Origin: Auanema rhodensis
Lineage: Eukaryota; Nematoda; Chromadorea; Rhabditida; Rhabditidae
Direction of reading: 5' to 3'
Length of the DNA: 64,000 bases
NCBI GenBank assembly: GCA_964057225.1
Contig: OZ059896.1
Coordinates: 11,578,501 to 11,642,500 of the forward strand
Shown: piece after piece, positions 38,041-50,468 of the stretch
How the letters are laid out: every line of letters begins with the position of its first letter
Numbering within the stretch: the first letter of the stretch is position 1
Notes under the pieces: generated by a model
The model's input: the letters and a program-made list of their open reading frames with translations, nothing else
What the model was told of the DNA's origin: nothing
Databases searched by the model: none
Program-made: the position numbers and the translations under genes

Positions 38041-41000
38041 TTTTCTAAACCATTTCACTAAATCTATTTTATTTAATTCCATTTTTTAAACAATTTTATA
38101 ATTCTACGACTATTTCATAATTTCATTTTTTAAATTTTTAATCATTAAAAAACATTTAAATTTCAATATTGTGATGCTCAAAAACTGAAACATTTAAATA
38201 TTTTGTATTTTCTAAACCATTTCACTCCATCTCTTTTGATTAATTCCATATTTTTAACAATTTCATATTTCTACCACGAATTCATAACTTCATTTTTTAA
38301 ATTTTTAATCATTAAAAAACATTTAAATTTCAATATTGTGATGCTCAAAAACTGAAACATTTAAATATTTTGTATTTTCTTAACCATTACACTCCATCTC
38401 TTTTATTTAATCCCATATTTTAAACTATTTTATAATTCTACGACTATTTGATAATTTCATTTTTTAAATTTTCAATCATTAAAAAACATTTAAATTTCAA
38501 TATTGTGATGCTCAAAAACTGAAACATTTAAATATTTTGTATTTTCCAAACCATTTCACTAAATCTATTTTATTTAATTCCATATTATAAACAATTTCAT
38601 AATTCCACGACTATTTCATAACTTCATTTTTTAAGTTTTTAATCATTAAAAAACATTTAAATTTCAATATTGTGATGCTCAAAAACTGAAACATTTAAAT
38701 ATTTTGTATTTTCCAAACCATTTCACTAAATCTATTTTATTTAATTCCATATTTTAAACAATTTTATAATTCTACCACTATTTCATAATTTCATTCTTTA
38801 AATTTTTAATCATTAAGAAACATTTACATTTCAATATTGTGATGCTCAAAAACTGAAACATTTAAATATTTTGTATTTTCTAAACCATTTCACTAAATCT
38901 ATATTATTTAATCCCATATTTTGAACAATTTTATAATTCTACGACTATTTCATAACTTCATTTTTTAAGTTTTTAATCATTAAAAAACATTTAAATTTAA
39001 ATATTGTGATGCTCAAAAACTGAAACATTTAAATATTTTGTATTTTCCAAACCATTTCACTAAATCTATTTTATTTAATTCCATATTATAAACAATTTCA
39101 TAATTCCACGACTATTTCATAACTTCATTTTTTAAGTTTTTAATCATTAAGAAACATTTACATTTCAATATTGTGATGCTCAAAAACTGAAACATTTAAA
39201 TATTTTGTATTTTCCAAACCATTTCACTAAATCTATTTTATTTAATTCCATATTTTAAACAATTTTATAATTCTACGACTATTTCATAACTTCATTTTTT
39301 AAGTTTTTAATCATTAAAAAACATTTAAATTTAAATATTGTGATGCTCAAAATTTGAAACATTTAAATATTTTGTATTTTCCAAACCATTTCACTAAATC
39401 TATTTTATTTAATCCCATATTTTAAACAATTTTATAATTCTACGACTATTTCATAACTTCATTTTTTAAGTTTTTAATCATTAAAAAACATTTAAATTTC
39501 AATATTGTGATGCTCAAAAACTGAAACATTTAAATATTTTGTATTTTCCAAACCATTTCACTAAATCTATTTTATTTAATTCCATATTATAAACAATTTC
39601 ATAATTCCACGACTATTTCATAACTTCATTTTTTAAGTTTTTAATCATTAAAAAACATTTAAATTTCAATATTGTGATGCTCAAAAACTGAAACATTTAA
39701 ATATTTTGTATTTTCCAAACCATTTCACTAAATCTATTTTATTTAATTCCATATTTTAAACAATTTTATAATTCTACCACTATTTCATAATTTCATTCTT
39801 TAAATTTTTAATCATTAAGAAACATTTACATTTCAATATTGTGATGCTCAAAAACTGAAACATTTAAATATTTTGTATTTTCTAAACCATTTCACTAAAT
39901 CTATATTATTTAATCCCATATTTTGAACAATTTTATAATTCTACCACTATTTCATAATTTCATTCTTTAAATTTCTAATCATTGAAAAACATATAAATTT
40001 CAATATTGTGATGATCAAAAACTGAAACATTTAAATATTTTGTATTTTCTAAACCATTTCACTAAATCTATTTTATTTAATTCCATATTTTAAACAATTT
40101 TATAATCCTACGACTATTTGATAATTTCATTTTTTAAATTTTCAATCATTAAAAAACATTTAAATTTCAATATTGTGATGCTCAAAAACTGAAACATTTA
40201 AATATTTTGTATTTTCTAAACCATTTCACTAAATCTATTCTATTTAATCCCATATTTTAAACTATTTTATAATTCTACCACTATTTCATAATTTCATTCT
40301 TTAAATTTTTAATCATTAAAAAACATATAAATTTCAATATTGTGATGATCAAAAACTGAAAAATTTAAATATTTTGTATTTTCTAAACCATTTCACTAAA
40401 TCTATTTTATTTAATTCCATTTTTTAAACAATTTTATAATTCTACGACTATTTCATAATTTCATTTTTTAAATTTTTAATCATTAAAAAACATTTAAATT
40501 TCAATATTGTGATGCTCAAAAACTGAAACATTTAAATATTTTGTATTTTCTAAACCATTTCACTCCATCTCTTTTGATTAATTCCATATTTTTAACAATT
40601 TCATATTTCTACCACGAATTCATAACTTCATTTTTTAAATTTTTAATCATTAAAAAACATTTAAATTTCAATATTGTGATGCTCAAAAACTGAAACATTT
40701 AAATATTTTGTATTTTCTTAACCATTACACTCCATCTCTTTTATTTAATCCCATATTTTAAACTATTTTATAATTCTACGACTATTTGATAATTTCATTT
40801 TTTAAATTTTCAATCATTAAAAAACATTTAAATTTCAATATTGTGATGCTCAAAAACTGAAACATTTAAATATTTTGTATTTTCTAAACCATTTCACTAA
40901 ATCTATTCTATTTAATCCCATATTTTAAACTATTTTATAATTCTACCACTATTTCATAATTTCATTCTTTAAATTTTTAATCATTAAAAAACATATAAAT

Positions 41001-41399
41001 TTCAATATTGTGATGATCAAAAACTGAAAAATTTAAATATTTTGTATTTTCTAAACCATTTCACTAAATCTATTTTATTTAATTCCATTTTTTAAACAAT
41101 TTTATAATTCTACGACTATTTCATAATTTCATTTTTTAAATTTTTAATCATTAAAAAACATTTAAATTTCAATATTGTGATGCTCAAAAACTGAAACATT
41201 TAAATATTTTGTATTTTCTAAACCATTTCACTCCATCTCTTTTGATTAATTCCATATTTTTAACAATTTCATATTTCTACCACGAATTCATAACTTCATT
41301 TTTTAAATTTTTAATCATTAAAAAACATTTAAATTTCAATATTGTGATGCTCAAAAACTGAAACATTTAAATATTTTGTATTTTCTTAACCATTACACT

Positions 41400-44300
41400 C
41401 CATCTCTTTTATTTAATCCCATATTTTAAACTATTTTATAATTCTACGACTATTTGATAATTTCATTTTTTAAATTTTCAATCATTAAAAAACATTTAAA
41501 TTTCAATATTGTGATGCTCAAAAACTGAAACATTTAAATATTTTGTATTTTCTAAACCATTTCACTAAATCTATTCTATTTAATTCCATATTTTAAACAA
41601 TTTTATAATTCTACGACTATTTGATAATTTCATTTTTTAAATTTTCAATCATTAAAAAACATTTAAATTTCAATATTGTGATGCTCAAAAACTGAAACAT
41701 TTAAATATTTTGTATTTTCTAAACCATTTCACTAAATCTATTCTATTTAATTCCATATTTTATACAATTTTATAATTCTACCACTATTTCATAATTTCAT
41801 TCTTTAAATTTTTAATCATTAAAAAACATTTAAATTTCAATATTGTGATGCTCAAAAACTGAAACATTTAAATATTTTGTATTTTCTTAACCATTACACT
41901 CCATCTCTTTTATTTAATCCCATATTTTAAACAATTTCATAATTCTACCACTATTTCATAATTTCATTCTTTAAAATTTTATTCATTAAAAAATATTTAA
42001 ATTTCAATATTGTGATGCTCAAAAACTGAAACATTTAAATATTTTGTATTTTCTTAACCATTACACTCCATTTCTTTTATTTAATCCCATATTTTAAACA
42101 ATTTCATAATTCTACCACTATTTCATAATTTCATTCTTTAAATTTTTAATCATTAAAAAACATTTAAATTTCAATATTGTGATGCTCAAAAACTGAAACA
42201 TTTAAATATTTTGTATTTTCTAAACCATTTCACTAAATCTATTCTATTTAATTCCATATTTTAAACAATTTTATAATTCTACCACTATTTGATAATTTCA
42301 TTTTTTAAATTTTCAATCATTAAAAAACATTTAAATTTCAATATTGTGATGCTCAAAAACTGAAACATTTAAATATTTTGTATTTTCTAAACCATTTCAC
42401 TAAATCTATATTATTTAATCCCATATTTTGAACAATTTTATAATTCTACCACTATTTCATAATTTCATTCTTTAAATTTTTAATCATTAAAAAACATATA
42501 AATTTCAATATTGTGATGCTCAAAAACTGAAACATTTGAATATTTTGTATTTTCTAAACCATTTCACTAAATCTATTTTATTTAATTCCATTTTTAAACA
42601 ATTTTATAATTCTACGACTATTTCATAATTTCATTTTTTAAATTTTCAATCATTAAAAAACATTTAAATTTCAATATTGTGATGCTCAAAAACTGAAACA
42701 TTTAAATATTTTGTATTTTCTAAACCATTTCACTAAATCTATTTTATTTAATCCCATATTTTAAACAATTTTATAATTCTACCACTATTTGATAATTTCA
42801 TTTTTTAAATTTTCAATCATTAAAAAACATTTAAATTTCAATATTGTGATGCTCAAAAACTGAAACATTTAAATATTTTGTATTTTCTAAACCATTTCAC
42901 TAAATCTATATTATTTAATCCCATATTTTAAACAATTTTATAATTCTACCACTATTTGATAATTTCATTTTTTAAATTTTTAATCATTAAAAAACATTTA
43001 AATTTCAATATTGTGATGCTCAAAAACTGAAACATTTAAATATTTTGTATTTTCTAAACCATTTCACTCCATCTCTTTTGATTAATTCCATATTTTTAAC
43101 AATTTCATATTTCTACCACGAATTCATAACTTCATTTTTTAAATTTTTAATCATTAAAAAACATTTAAATTTCAATATTGTGATGCTCAAAAACTGAAAC
43201 ATTTAAATATTTTGTATTTTCTTAACCATTACACTCCATCTCTTTTATTTAATCCCATATTTTAAACTATTTTATAATTCTACGACTATTTGATAATTTC
43301 ATTTTTTAAATTTTCAATCATTAAAAAACATTTAAATTTCAATATTGTGATGCTCAAAAACTGAAACATTTAAATATTTTGTATTTTCTAAACCATTTCA
43401 CTAAATCTATATTATTTAATCCCATATTTTAAACAATTTTATAATTCTACCACTATTTGATAATTTCATTTTTTAAATTTTCAATCATTAAAAAACATTT
43501 AAATTTCAATATTGTGATGCTCAAAAACTGAAACATTTAAATATTTTGTATTTTCTAAACCATTTCACTAAATCTATTCTATTTAATTCCATATTTTATA
43601 CAATTTTATAATTCTACCACTATTTCATAATTTCATTCTTTAAATTTTTAATCATTAAAAAACATTTAAATTTCAATATTGTGATGCTCAAAAACTGAAA
43701 CATTTAAATATTTTGTATTTTCTTAACCATTACACTCCATCTCTTTTATTTAATCCCATATTTTAAACAATTTCATAATTCTACCACTATTTCATAATTT
43801 CATTCTTTAAAATTTTATTCATTAAAAAATATTTAAATTTCAATATTGTGATGCTCAAAAACTGAAACATTTAAATATTTTGTATTTTCTTAACCATTAC
43901 ACTCCATTTCTTTTATTTAATCCCATATTTTAAACAATTTCATAATTCTACCACTATTTCATAATTTCATTCTTTAAATTTTTAATCATTAAAAAACATT
44001 TAAATTTCAATATTGTGATGCTCAAAAACTGAAACATTTAAATATTTTGTATTTTCTAAACCATTTCACTAAATCTATTCTATTTAATTCCATATTTTAA
44101 ACAATTTTATAATTCTACCACTATTTGATAATTTCATTTTTTAAATTTTCAATCATTAAAAAACATTTAAATTTCAATATTGTGATGCTCAAAAACTGAA
44201 ACATTTAAATATTTTGTATTTTCTAAACCATTTCACTAAATCTATATTATTTAATCCCATATTTTGAACAATTTTATAATTCTACCACTATTTCATAATT

Positions 44301-45100
44301 TCATTCTTTAAATTTTTAATCATTAAAAAACATATAAATTTCAATATTGTGATGCTCAAAAACTGAAACATTTAAATATTTTGTATTTTCTAAACCATTT
44401 CACTAAATCTATTTTATTTAATTCCATTTTTTAAACAATTTTATAATTCTACGACTATTTCATAATTTCATTTTTTAAATTTTCAATCATTAAAAAACAT
44501 TTAAATTTCAATATTGTGATGCTCAAAAACTGAAACATTTAAATATTTTGTATTTTCTAAACCATTTCACTAAATCTATTTTATTTAATCCCATATTTTA
44601 AACAATTTTATAATTCTACCACTATTTGATAATTTCATTTTTTAAATTTTCAATCATTAAAAAACATTTAAATTTCAATATTGTGATGCTCAAAAACTGA
44701 AACATTTAAATATTTTGTATTTTCTAAACCATTTCACTAAATCTATATTATTTAATCCCATATTTTAAACAATTTTATAATTCTACCACTATTTGATAAT
44801 TTCATTTTTTAAATTTTCAATCATTAAAAAACATTTAAATTTCAATATTGTGATGCTCAAAAACTGAAACATTTAAATATTTTGTATTTTCTAAACCATT
44901 TCACTAAATCTATTTTATTTAATCCCATATTTTAAACAATTTTATAATTCTACCACTATTTGATAATTTCATTTTTTAAATTTTCAATCATTAAAAAACA
45001 TTTAAATTTCAATATTGTGATGCTCAAAAACTGAAACATTTAAATATTTTGTATTTTCTAAACCATTTCACTAAATCTATATTATTTAATCCCATATTTT
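41400..45100 (+). repeat. Tandem ~1.84-kb satellite duplication
   Basis: The rare variant TTTTATACAATTTT occurs at 41761 and 43597 (offset 1,836). The variant CATTACACTCCATTTC near 42063 pairs with 43903 (offset about 1,840). This corresponds to 11 units. The ends are approximate. Confidence 0.65.
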
Positions 45101-48100
45101 GAACAATTTTATAATTCTACCACTATTTGATAATTTCATTTTTTAAATTTTCAATCATTAAAAAACATTTAAATTTCAATATTGTGATGCTCAAAAACTG
45201 AAACATTTAAATATTTTGTATTTTCTAAACCATTTCACTAAATCTATATTATTTAATCCCATATTTTGAACAATTTTATAATTCTACCACTATTTCATAA
45301 TTTCATTCTTTAAATTTTTAATCATTAAAAAACATTTAAATTTCAATATTGTGATGCTCAAAAACTGAAACATTTAAATATTTTGTATTTTCTAAACCAT
45401 TTCACTAAATCTATTTTATTTAATTCCATATTTTAAACAATTTTATAATTCTACGACTATTTGATAATTTCATTTTTTAAATTTTCAATCATTAAAAAAC
45501 ATTTAAATTTCAATATTGTGATGCTCAAAAACTGAAACATTTAAATATTTTGTATTTTCTAAACCATTTCACTAAATCTATTTTATTTAATCCCATATTT
45601 TAAACTATTTTATAATTCTACCACTATTTCATAATTTCATTCTTTAAATTTTTAATCATTAAAAAACATATAAATTTCAATATTGTGATGATCAAAAACT
45701 GAAACATTTAAATATTTTGTATTTTCTAAACCATTTCACTAAATCTATTTTATTTAATCCCATATTTTAAACTATTTTATAATTCTACCACTATTTCATA
45801 ATTTCATTCTTTAAATTTTTAATCATTAAAAAACATATAAATTTCAATATTGTGATGATCAAAAACTGAAACATTTAAATATTTTGTATTTTCTAAACCA
45901 TTTCACTAAATCTATTTTATTTAATTCCATTTTTTAAACAATTTTATAATTCTACCACTATTTGATAATTTCATTTTTTAAATTTTCAATCATTAAAAAA
46001 CATTTAAATTTCAATATTGTGATGCTCAAAAACTGAAACATTTAAATATTTTGTATTTTCTAAACCATTTCACTAAATCTATATTATTTAATCCCATATT
46101 TTAAACAATTTTATAATTCTACCACTATTTGATAATTTCATTTTTTAAATTTTCAATCATTAAAAAACATTTAAATTTCAATATTGTGATGCTCAAAAAC
46201 TGAAACATTTAAATATTTTGTATTTTCTAAACCATTTCACTAAATCTATTTTATTTAATCCCATATTTTAAACAATTTTATAATTCTACCACTATTTGAT
46301 AATTTCATTTTTTAAATTTTCAATCATTAAAAAACATTTAAATTTCAATATTGTGATGCTCAAAAACTGAAACATTTAAATATTTTGTATTTTCTAAACC
46401 ATTTCACTAAATCTATATTATTTAATCCCATATTTTGAACAATTTTATAATTCTACCACTATTTGATAATTTCATTTTTTAAATTTTCAATCATTAAAAA
46501 ACATTTAAATTTCAATATTGTGATGCTCAAAAACTGAAACATTTAAATATTTTGTATTTTCTAAACCATTTCACTAAATCTATATTATTTAATCCCATAT
46601 TTTGAACAATTTTATAATTCTACCACTATTTCATAATTTCATTCTTTAAATTTTTAATCATTAAAAAACATTTAAATTTCAATATTGTGATGCTCAAAAA
46701 CTGAAACATTTAAATATTTTGTATTTTCTAAACCATTTCACTAAATCTATTTTATTTAATTCCATATTTTAAACAATTTTATAATTCTACGACTATTTGA
46801 TAATTTCATTTTTTAAATTTTCAATCATTAAAAAACATTTAAATTTCAATATTGTGATGCTCAAAAACTGAAACATTTAAATATTTTGTATTTTCTAAAC
46901 CATTTCACTAAATCTATTTTATTTAATCCCATATTTTAAACTATTTTATAATTCTACCACTATTTCATAATTTCATTCTTTAAATTTTTAATCATTAAAA
47001 AACATATAAATTTCAATATTGTGATGATCAAAAACTGAAACATTTAAATATTTTGTATTTTCTAAACCATTTCACTAAATCTATTTTATTTAATTCCATT
47101 TTTTAAACAATTTTATAATTCTACGACTATTTCATAATTTCATTTTTTAAATTTTCAATCATTAAAAAACATTTAAATTTCAATATTGTGATGCTCAAAA
47201 ACTGAAACATTTAAATATTTTGTATTTTCTAAACCATTTCACTAAATCTATTTTATTTAATCCCATATTTTAAACTATTTTATAATTCTACCACTATTTC
47301 ATAATTTCATTCTTTAAATTTTTAATCATTAAAAAACATATAAATTTCAATATTGTGATGATCAAAAACTGAAAAATTTAAATATTTTGTATTTTCTAAA
47401 CCATTTCACTAAATCTATTTTATTTAATTCCATTTTTTAAACAATTTTATAATTCTACGACTATTTCATAATTTCATTTTTTAAATTTTTAATCATTAAA
47501 AAACATTTAAATTTCAATATTGTGATGCTCAAAAACTGAAACATTTAAATATTTTGTATTTTCTAAACCATTTCACTCCATCTCTTTTGATTAATTCCAT
47601 ATTTTTAACAATTTCATATTTCTACCACGAATTCATAACTTCATTTTTTAAATTTTTAATCATTAAAAAACATTTAAATTTCAATATTGTGATGCTCAAA
47701 AACTGAAACATTTAAATATTTTGTATTTTCTAAACCATTTCACTCCATCTCTTTTGATTAATTCCATATTTTTAACAATTTCATAATTCTACCACTATTT
47801 CATAATTTCATTCTTTAAAATTTTATTCATTAAAAAATATTTAAATTTCAATATTGTGATGCTCAAAAACTGAAACATTCAAATATTTTGTATTTTCTAA
47901 ACCATTTCACTAAATCTATATTATTTAATCCCGTATTTTAAACAATTTTATAATTCTACGACTATTTGATAATTTCATTTTTTAAATTTTCAATCATTAA
48001 AAAACATTTAAATTTCAATATTGTGATGCTCAAAAACTGAAACATTTAAATATTTTGTATTTTCTAAACCATTTCACTAAATCTATTCTATTTCATTCCA

Positions 48101-49136
48101 TATTTTAAACAATTTTATAATTCTACCACTATTTGATAATTTCATTTTTTAAATTTTCAATCATTAAAAAACATTTAAATTTCAATATTGTGATGCTCAA
48201 AAACTGAAACATTTAAATATTTTGTATTTTCTAAACCATTTCACTAAATCTATATTATTTAATCCCATATTTTGAACAATTTTATAATTCTACCACTATT
48301 TCATAATTTCATTCTTTAAATTTTTAATCATTAAAAAACATATAAATTTCAATATTGTGATGATCAAAAACTGAAACATTTAAATATTTTGTATTTTCTA
48401 AACCATTTCACTAAATCTATTTTATTTAATTCCATATTTTAAACAATTTTATAATTCTACGACTATTTGATAATTTCATTTTTTAAATTTTCAATCATTA
48501 AAAAACATTTAAATTTCAATATTGTGATGCTCAAAAACTGAAACATTTAAATATTTTGTATTTTCTAAACCATTTCACTAAATCTATTTTATTTAATCCC
48601 ATATTTTAAACTATTTTATAATTCTACCACTATTTCATAATTTCATTCTTTAAATTTTTAATCATTAAAAAACATATAAATTTCAATATTGTGATGATCA
48701 AAAACTGAAAAATTTAAATATTTTGTTTTTTCTAAACCATTTCACTAAATCTATTTTATTTAATTCCATTTTTTAAACAATTTTATACTTCTACGACTAT
48801 TTCATAATTTCATTTTTTAAATTTTTAATCATTAAAAAACATTTAAATTTCAATATTGTGATGCTCAAAAACTGAAACATTTAAATATTTTGTATTTTCT
48901 AAACCATTTCACTCCATCTCTTTTGATTAATTCCATATTTTTAACAATTTCATATTTCTACCACGAATTCATAACTTCATTTTTTAAATTTTTAATCATT
49001 AAAAAACATTTAAATTTCAATATTGTGATGCTCAAAAACTGAAACATTTAAATATTTTGTATTTTCTTAACCATTACACTCCATCTCTTTTATTTAATCC
49101 CATATTTTAAACTATTTTATAATTCTACGACTATTT

Positions 49137-49403
49137 TTTTTTTCATTTTTGATCTTGTGTCTCGACGTTCTCCGGTGGCTCTCCTTGGATTTGTTGTTTT
49201 CTGTTGGTAGCTGTGGACTTATTCCTTGAGGTACGCTCTCTTATTTTATTATTTATTTATTTTTAATTTCTCTTTCCTTCTATATTCTTATTGCTTATTA
49301 TCTCTTTTTTTTTTTTCACCTTCTTTTCCTTTTCTTCTTGTTTTTTTCTTCTTTTCTTTTCTTTCCTCATCTGTTTCTTTTCTGTTCTTTTTTTCCAATT
49401 TTT
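49137..49403 (+). promoter_or_regulatory. LINE 5' UTR with long pyrimidine-rich tract
   Basis: About 267 bp precede the ORF1 start. The first ~90 bp are mixed sequence (TCTCGACGTTCTCCGG region), where an internal promoter would be expected in this class. From about 49236 to the ATG the + strand is almost entirely T and C, with runs of T up to 13. A chance frame (49226-49420) over this tract encodes only Phe/Leu/Ser and is not a gene. Confidence 0.55.
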
Positions 49404-50468
49404 ATGTCTCTTACTCCTGATTGCACCGTCAGTTACAAAGATTTTGAATCGCTTGCCACGTCCATAAAAACCTCTCTAGCTGATTGCACTTCTGAACTCA
49501 AAAGCCTTGTTTCTACTCTTCATGCTACTGTTTTGTCCAATTCGGCGCGCATTTCGGAACTGGAGGCTCAAATATCCAAACTTAGCAAGACGGCTTCCAG
49601 CCCACTTACTTCCCAACAAGTTATGGCTAGTATTGTAGACACTGATCATCAGAAAATTAAATTTTCTGATCGTGCCAACCGTCTTCTGTGGTTCAATGTC
49701 CCTATTAATTTGTCTGATTTCAATTCTGATCCTTTCACCTTAGTTAGAGACATAATTAATCTTTCTAGGGACCCTATTATTTGTCCCTCGTTTAGCTCTC
49801 CAGCTTTCACCGTCTCACGCTTCAGTTCCAAATCCGATCGCCCTGGTCCTATTGCAATAACATGTCCCAATCAGGAAACTCGTGATTTGTGTATTCACAT
49901 TCTTCGTAACTATAAAACTCAGCACAATGCTGCTCTCAAGAGTACTTTTGTGAGGCGTGACTATTTTCCGTTTGAGATCGATCTCGAGCGCAAATTGCGA
50001 GAGGAATGCAGAAGCCGTAATGTCTCTGATCCCGTTCATTTTTATATTGTTCGTGATTTACGTGTTGTTGCTGTTAAAAAACGAGTGCTTCCTAGTTCTA
50101 TCGTTTCTGTTTCTCCGGCATGCATTTCTTCATCCCCTGTTCCCATCAACCCTACTGGCACTACTTCTGCTGACTACACAGCTGTTACAACTGTTTCTGA
50201 ACTCTTACCTAGCATATCCAAAAACTCCAATGCTGCACCGGCTTCAAAATCTAGTCGCAAGTCTCTTAGAACAGTCAGATCCAGCAGCTCTATTCCATCT
50301 CCTTCGAGGAGAAAAGTTCGCCCTATTCGTTACTCACTTCGCCCTACACCTTCCTCTCGAGTAAAAAATGCTGTAATAATACAACCTGCACCTCCTAGCG
50401 TACAGGGCGATACTTCTTCTGGTTCTTCTGTCTCACCCAATTGTCTTTCTTCATTTCGCAAGTCATAG
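49404..50468 (+). CDS. LINE ORF1 protein (RNA-binding, coiled coil)
   Basis: The protein has 354 residues from the ATG at 49404. The frame opens earlier (49338) but only through the pyrimidine tract. Residues about 15-60 look like a coiled coil (LKSLVSTLHATVLSNSARI..LEAQISKL). A central region, about residues 80-210, has the strand/helix layout of RRM-like ORF1 folds, with a basic FVRRDYFPFEIDLERKLREE segment. The C-terminus is Ser/Pro-rich and basic. No CCHC zinc knuckle is seen. By analogy it would coat element RNA in the cytoplasm and form trimers. It overlaps the open ORF2 frame by about 89 bp, ORF2 being in the +1 frame. Confidence 0.8.
   Translation: MSLTPDCTVSYKDFESLATSIKTSLADCTSELKSLVSTLHATVLSNSARISELEAQISKLSKTASSPLTSQQVMASIVDTDHQKIKFSDRANRLLWFNVPINLSDFNSDPFTLVRDIINLSRDPIICPSFSSPAFTVSRFSSKSDRPGPIAITCPNQETRDLCIHILRNYKTQHNAALKSTFVRRDYFPFEIDLERKLREECRSRNVSDPVHFYIVRDLRVVAVKKRVLPSSIVSVSPACISSSPVPINPTGTTSADYTAVTTVSELLPSISKNSNAAPASKSSRKSLRTVRSSSSIPSPSRRKVRPIRYSLRPTPSSRVKNAVIIQPAPPSVQGDTSSGSSVSPNCLSSFRKS

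Larger units (their letters stand above)
9016..49136 (+). repeat. 167-bp AT-rich satellite array, first block (about 240 units)
   Basis: Head-to-tail units repeat at 167 bp. For example the segment AATATTGTGATG starts at 9050, 9217 and 9384, and at 45011, 45178, 45345, 45512 and 45679. Each unit contains two ACATTTAAAT-like boxes flanking the core, a TTTTGTATTTTCTAAACC segment and a TTCATAATTTCATT segment. Units differ by scattered substitutions arranged in recurring variant blocks. No open frame of gene quality is found in 40 kb. The size and AT content suit a centromeric or pericentromeric satellite, but location cannot be read from sequence. Confidence 0.97.

Noticed and set aside
49226-49420. 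64-residue frame rich in Phe, Leu and Ser
   Set aside because: It is a direct translation of the pyrimidine tract in the LINE 5' UTR; composition alone explains it.
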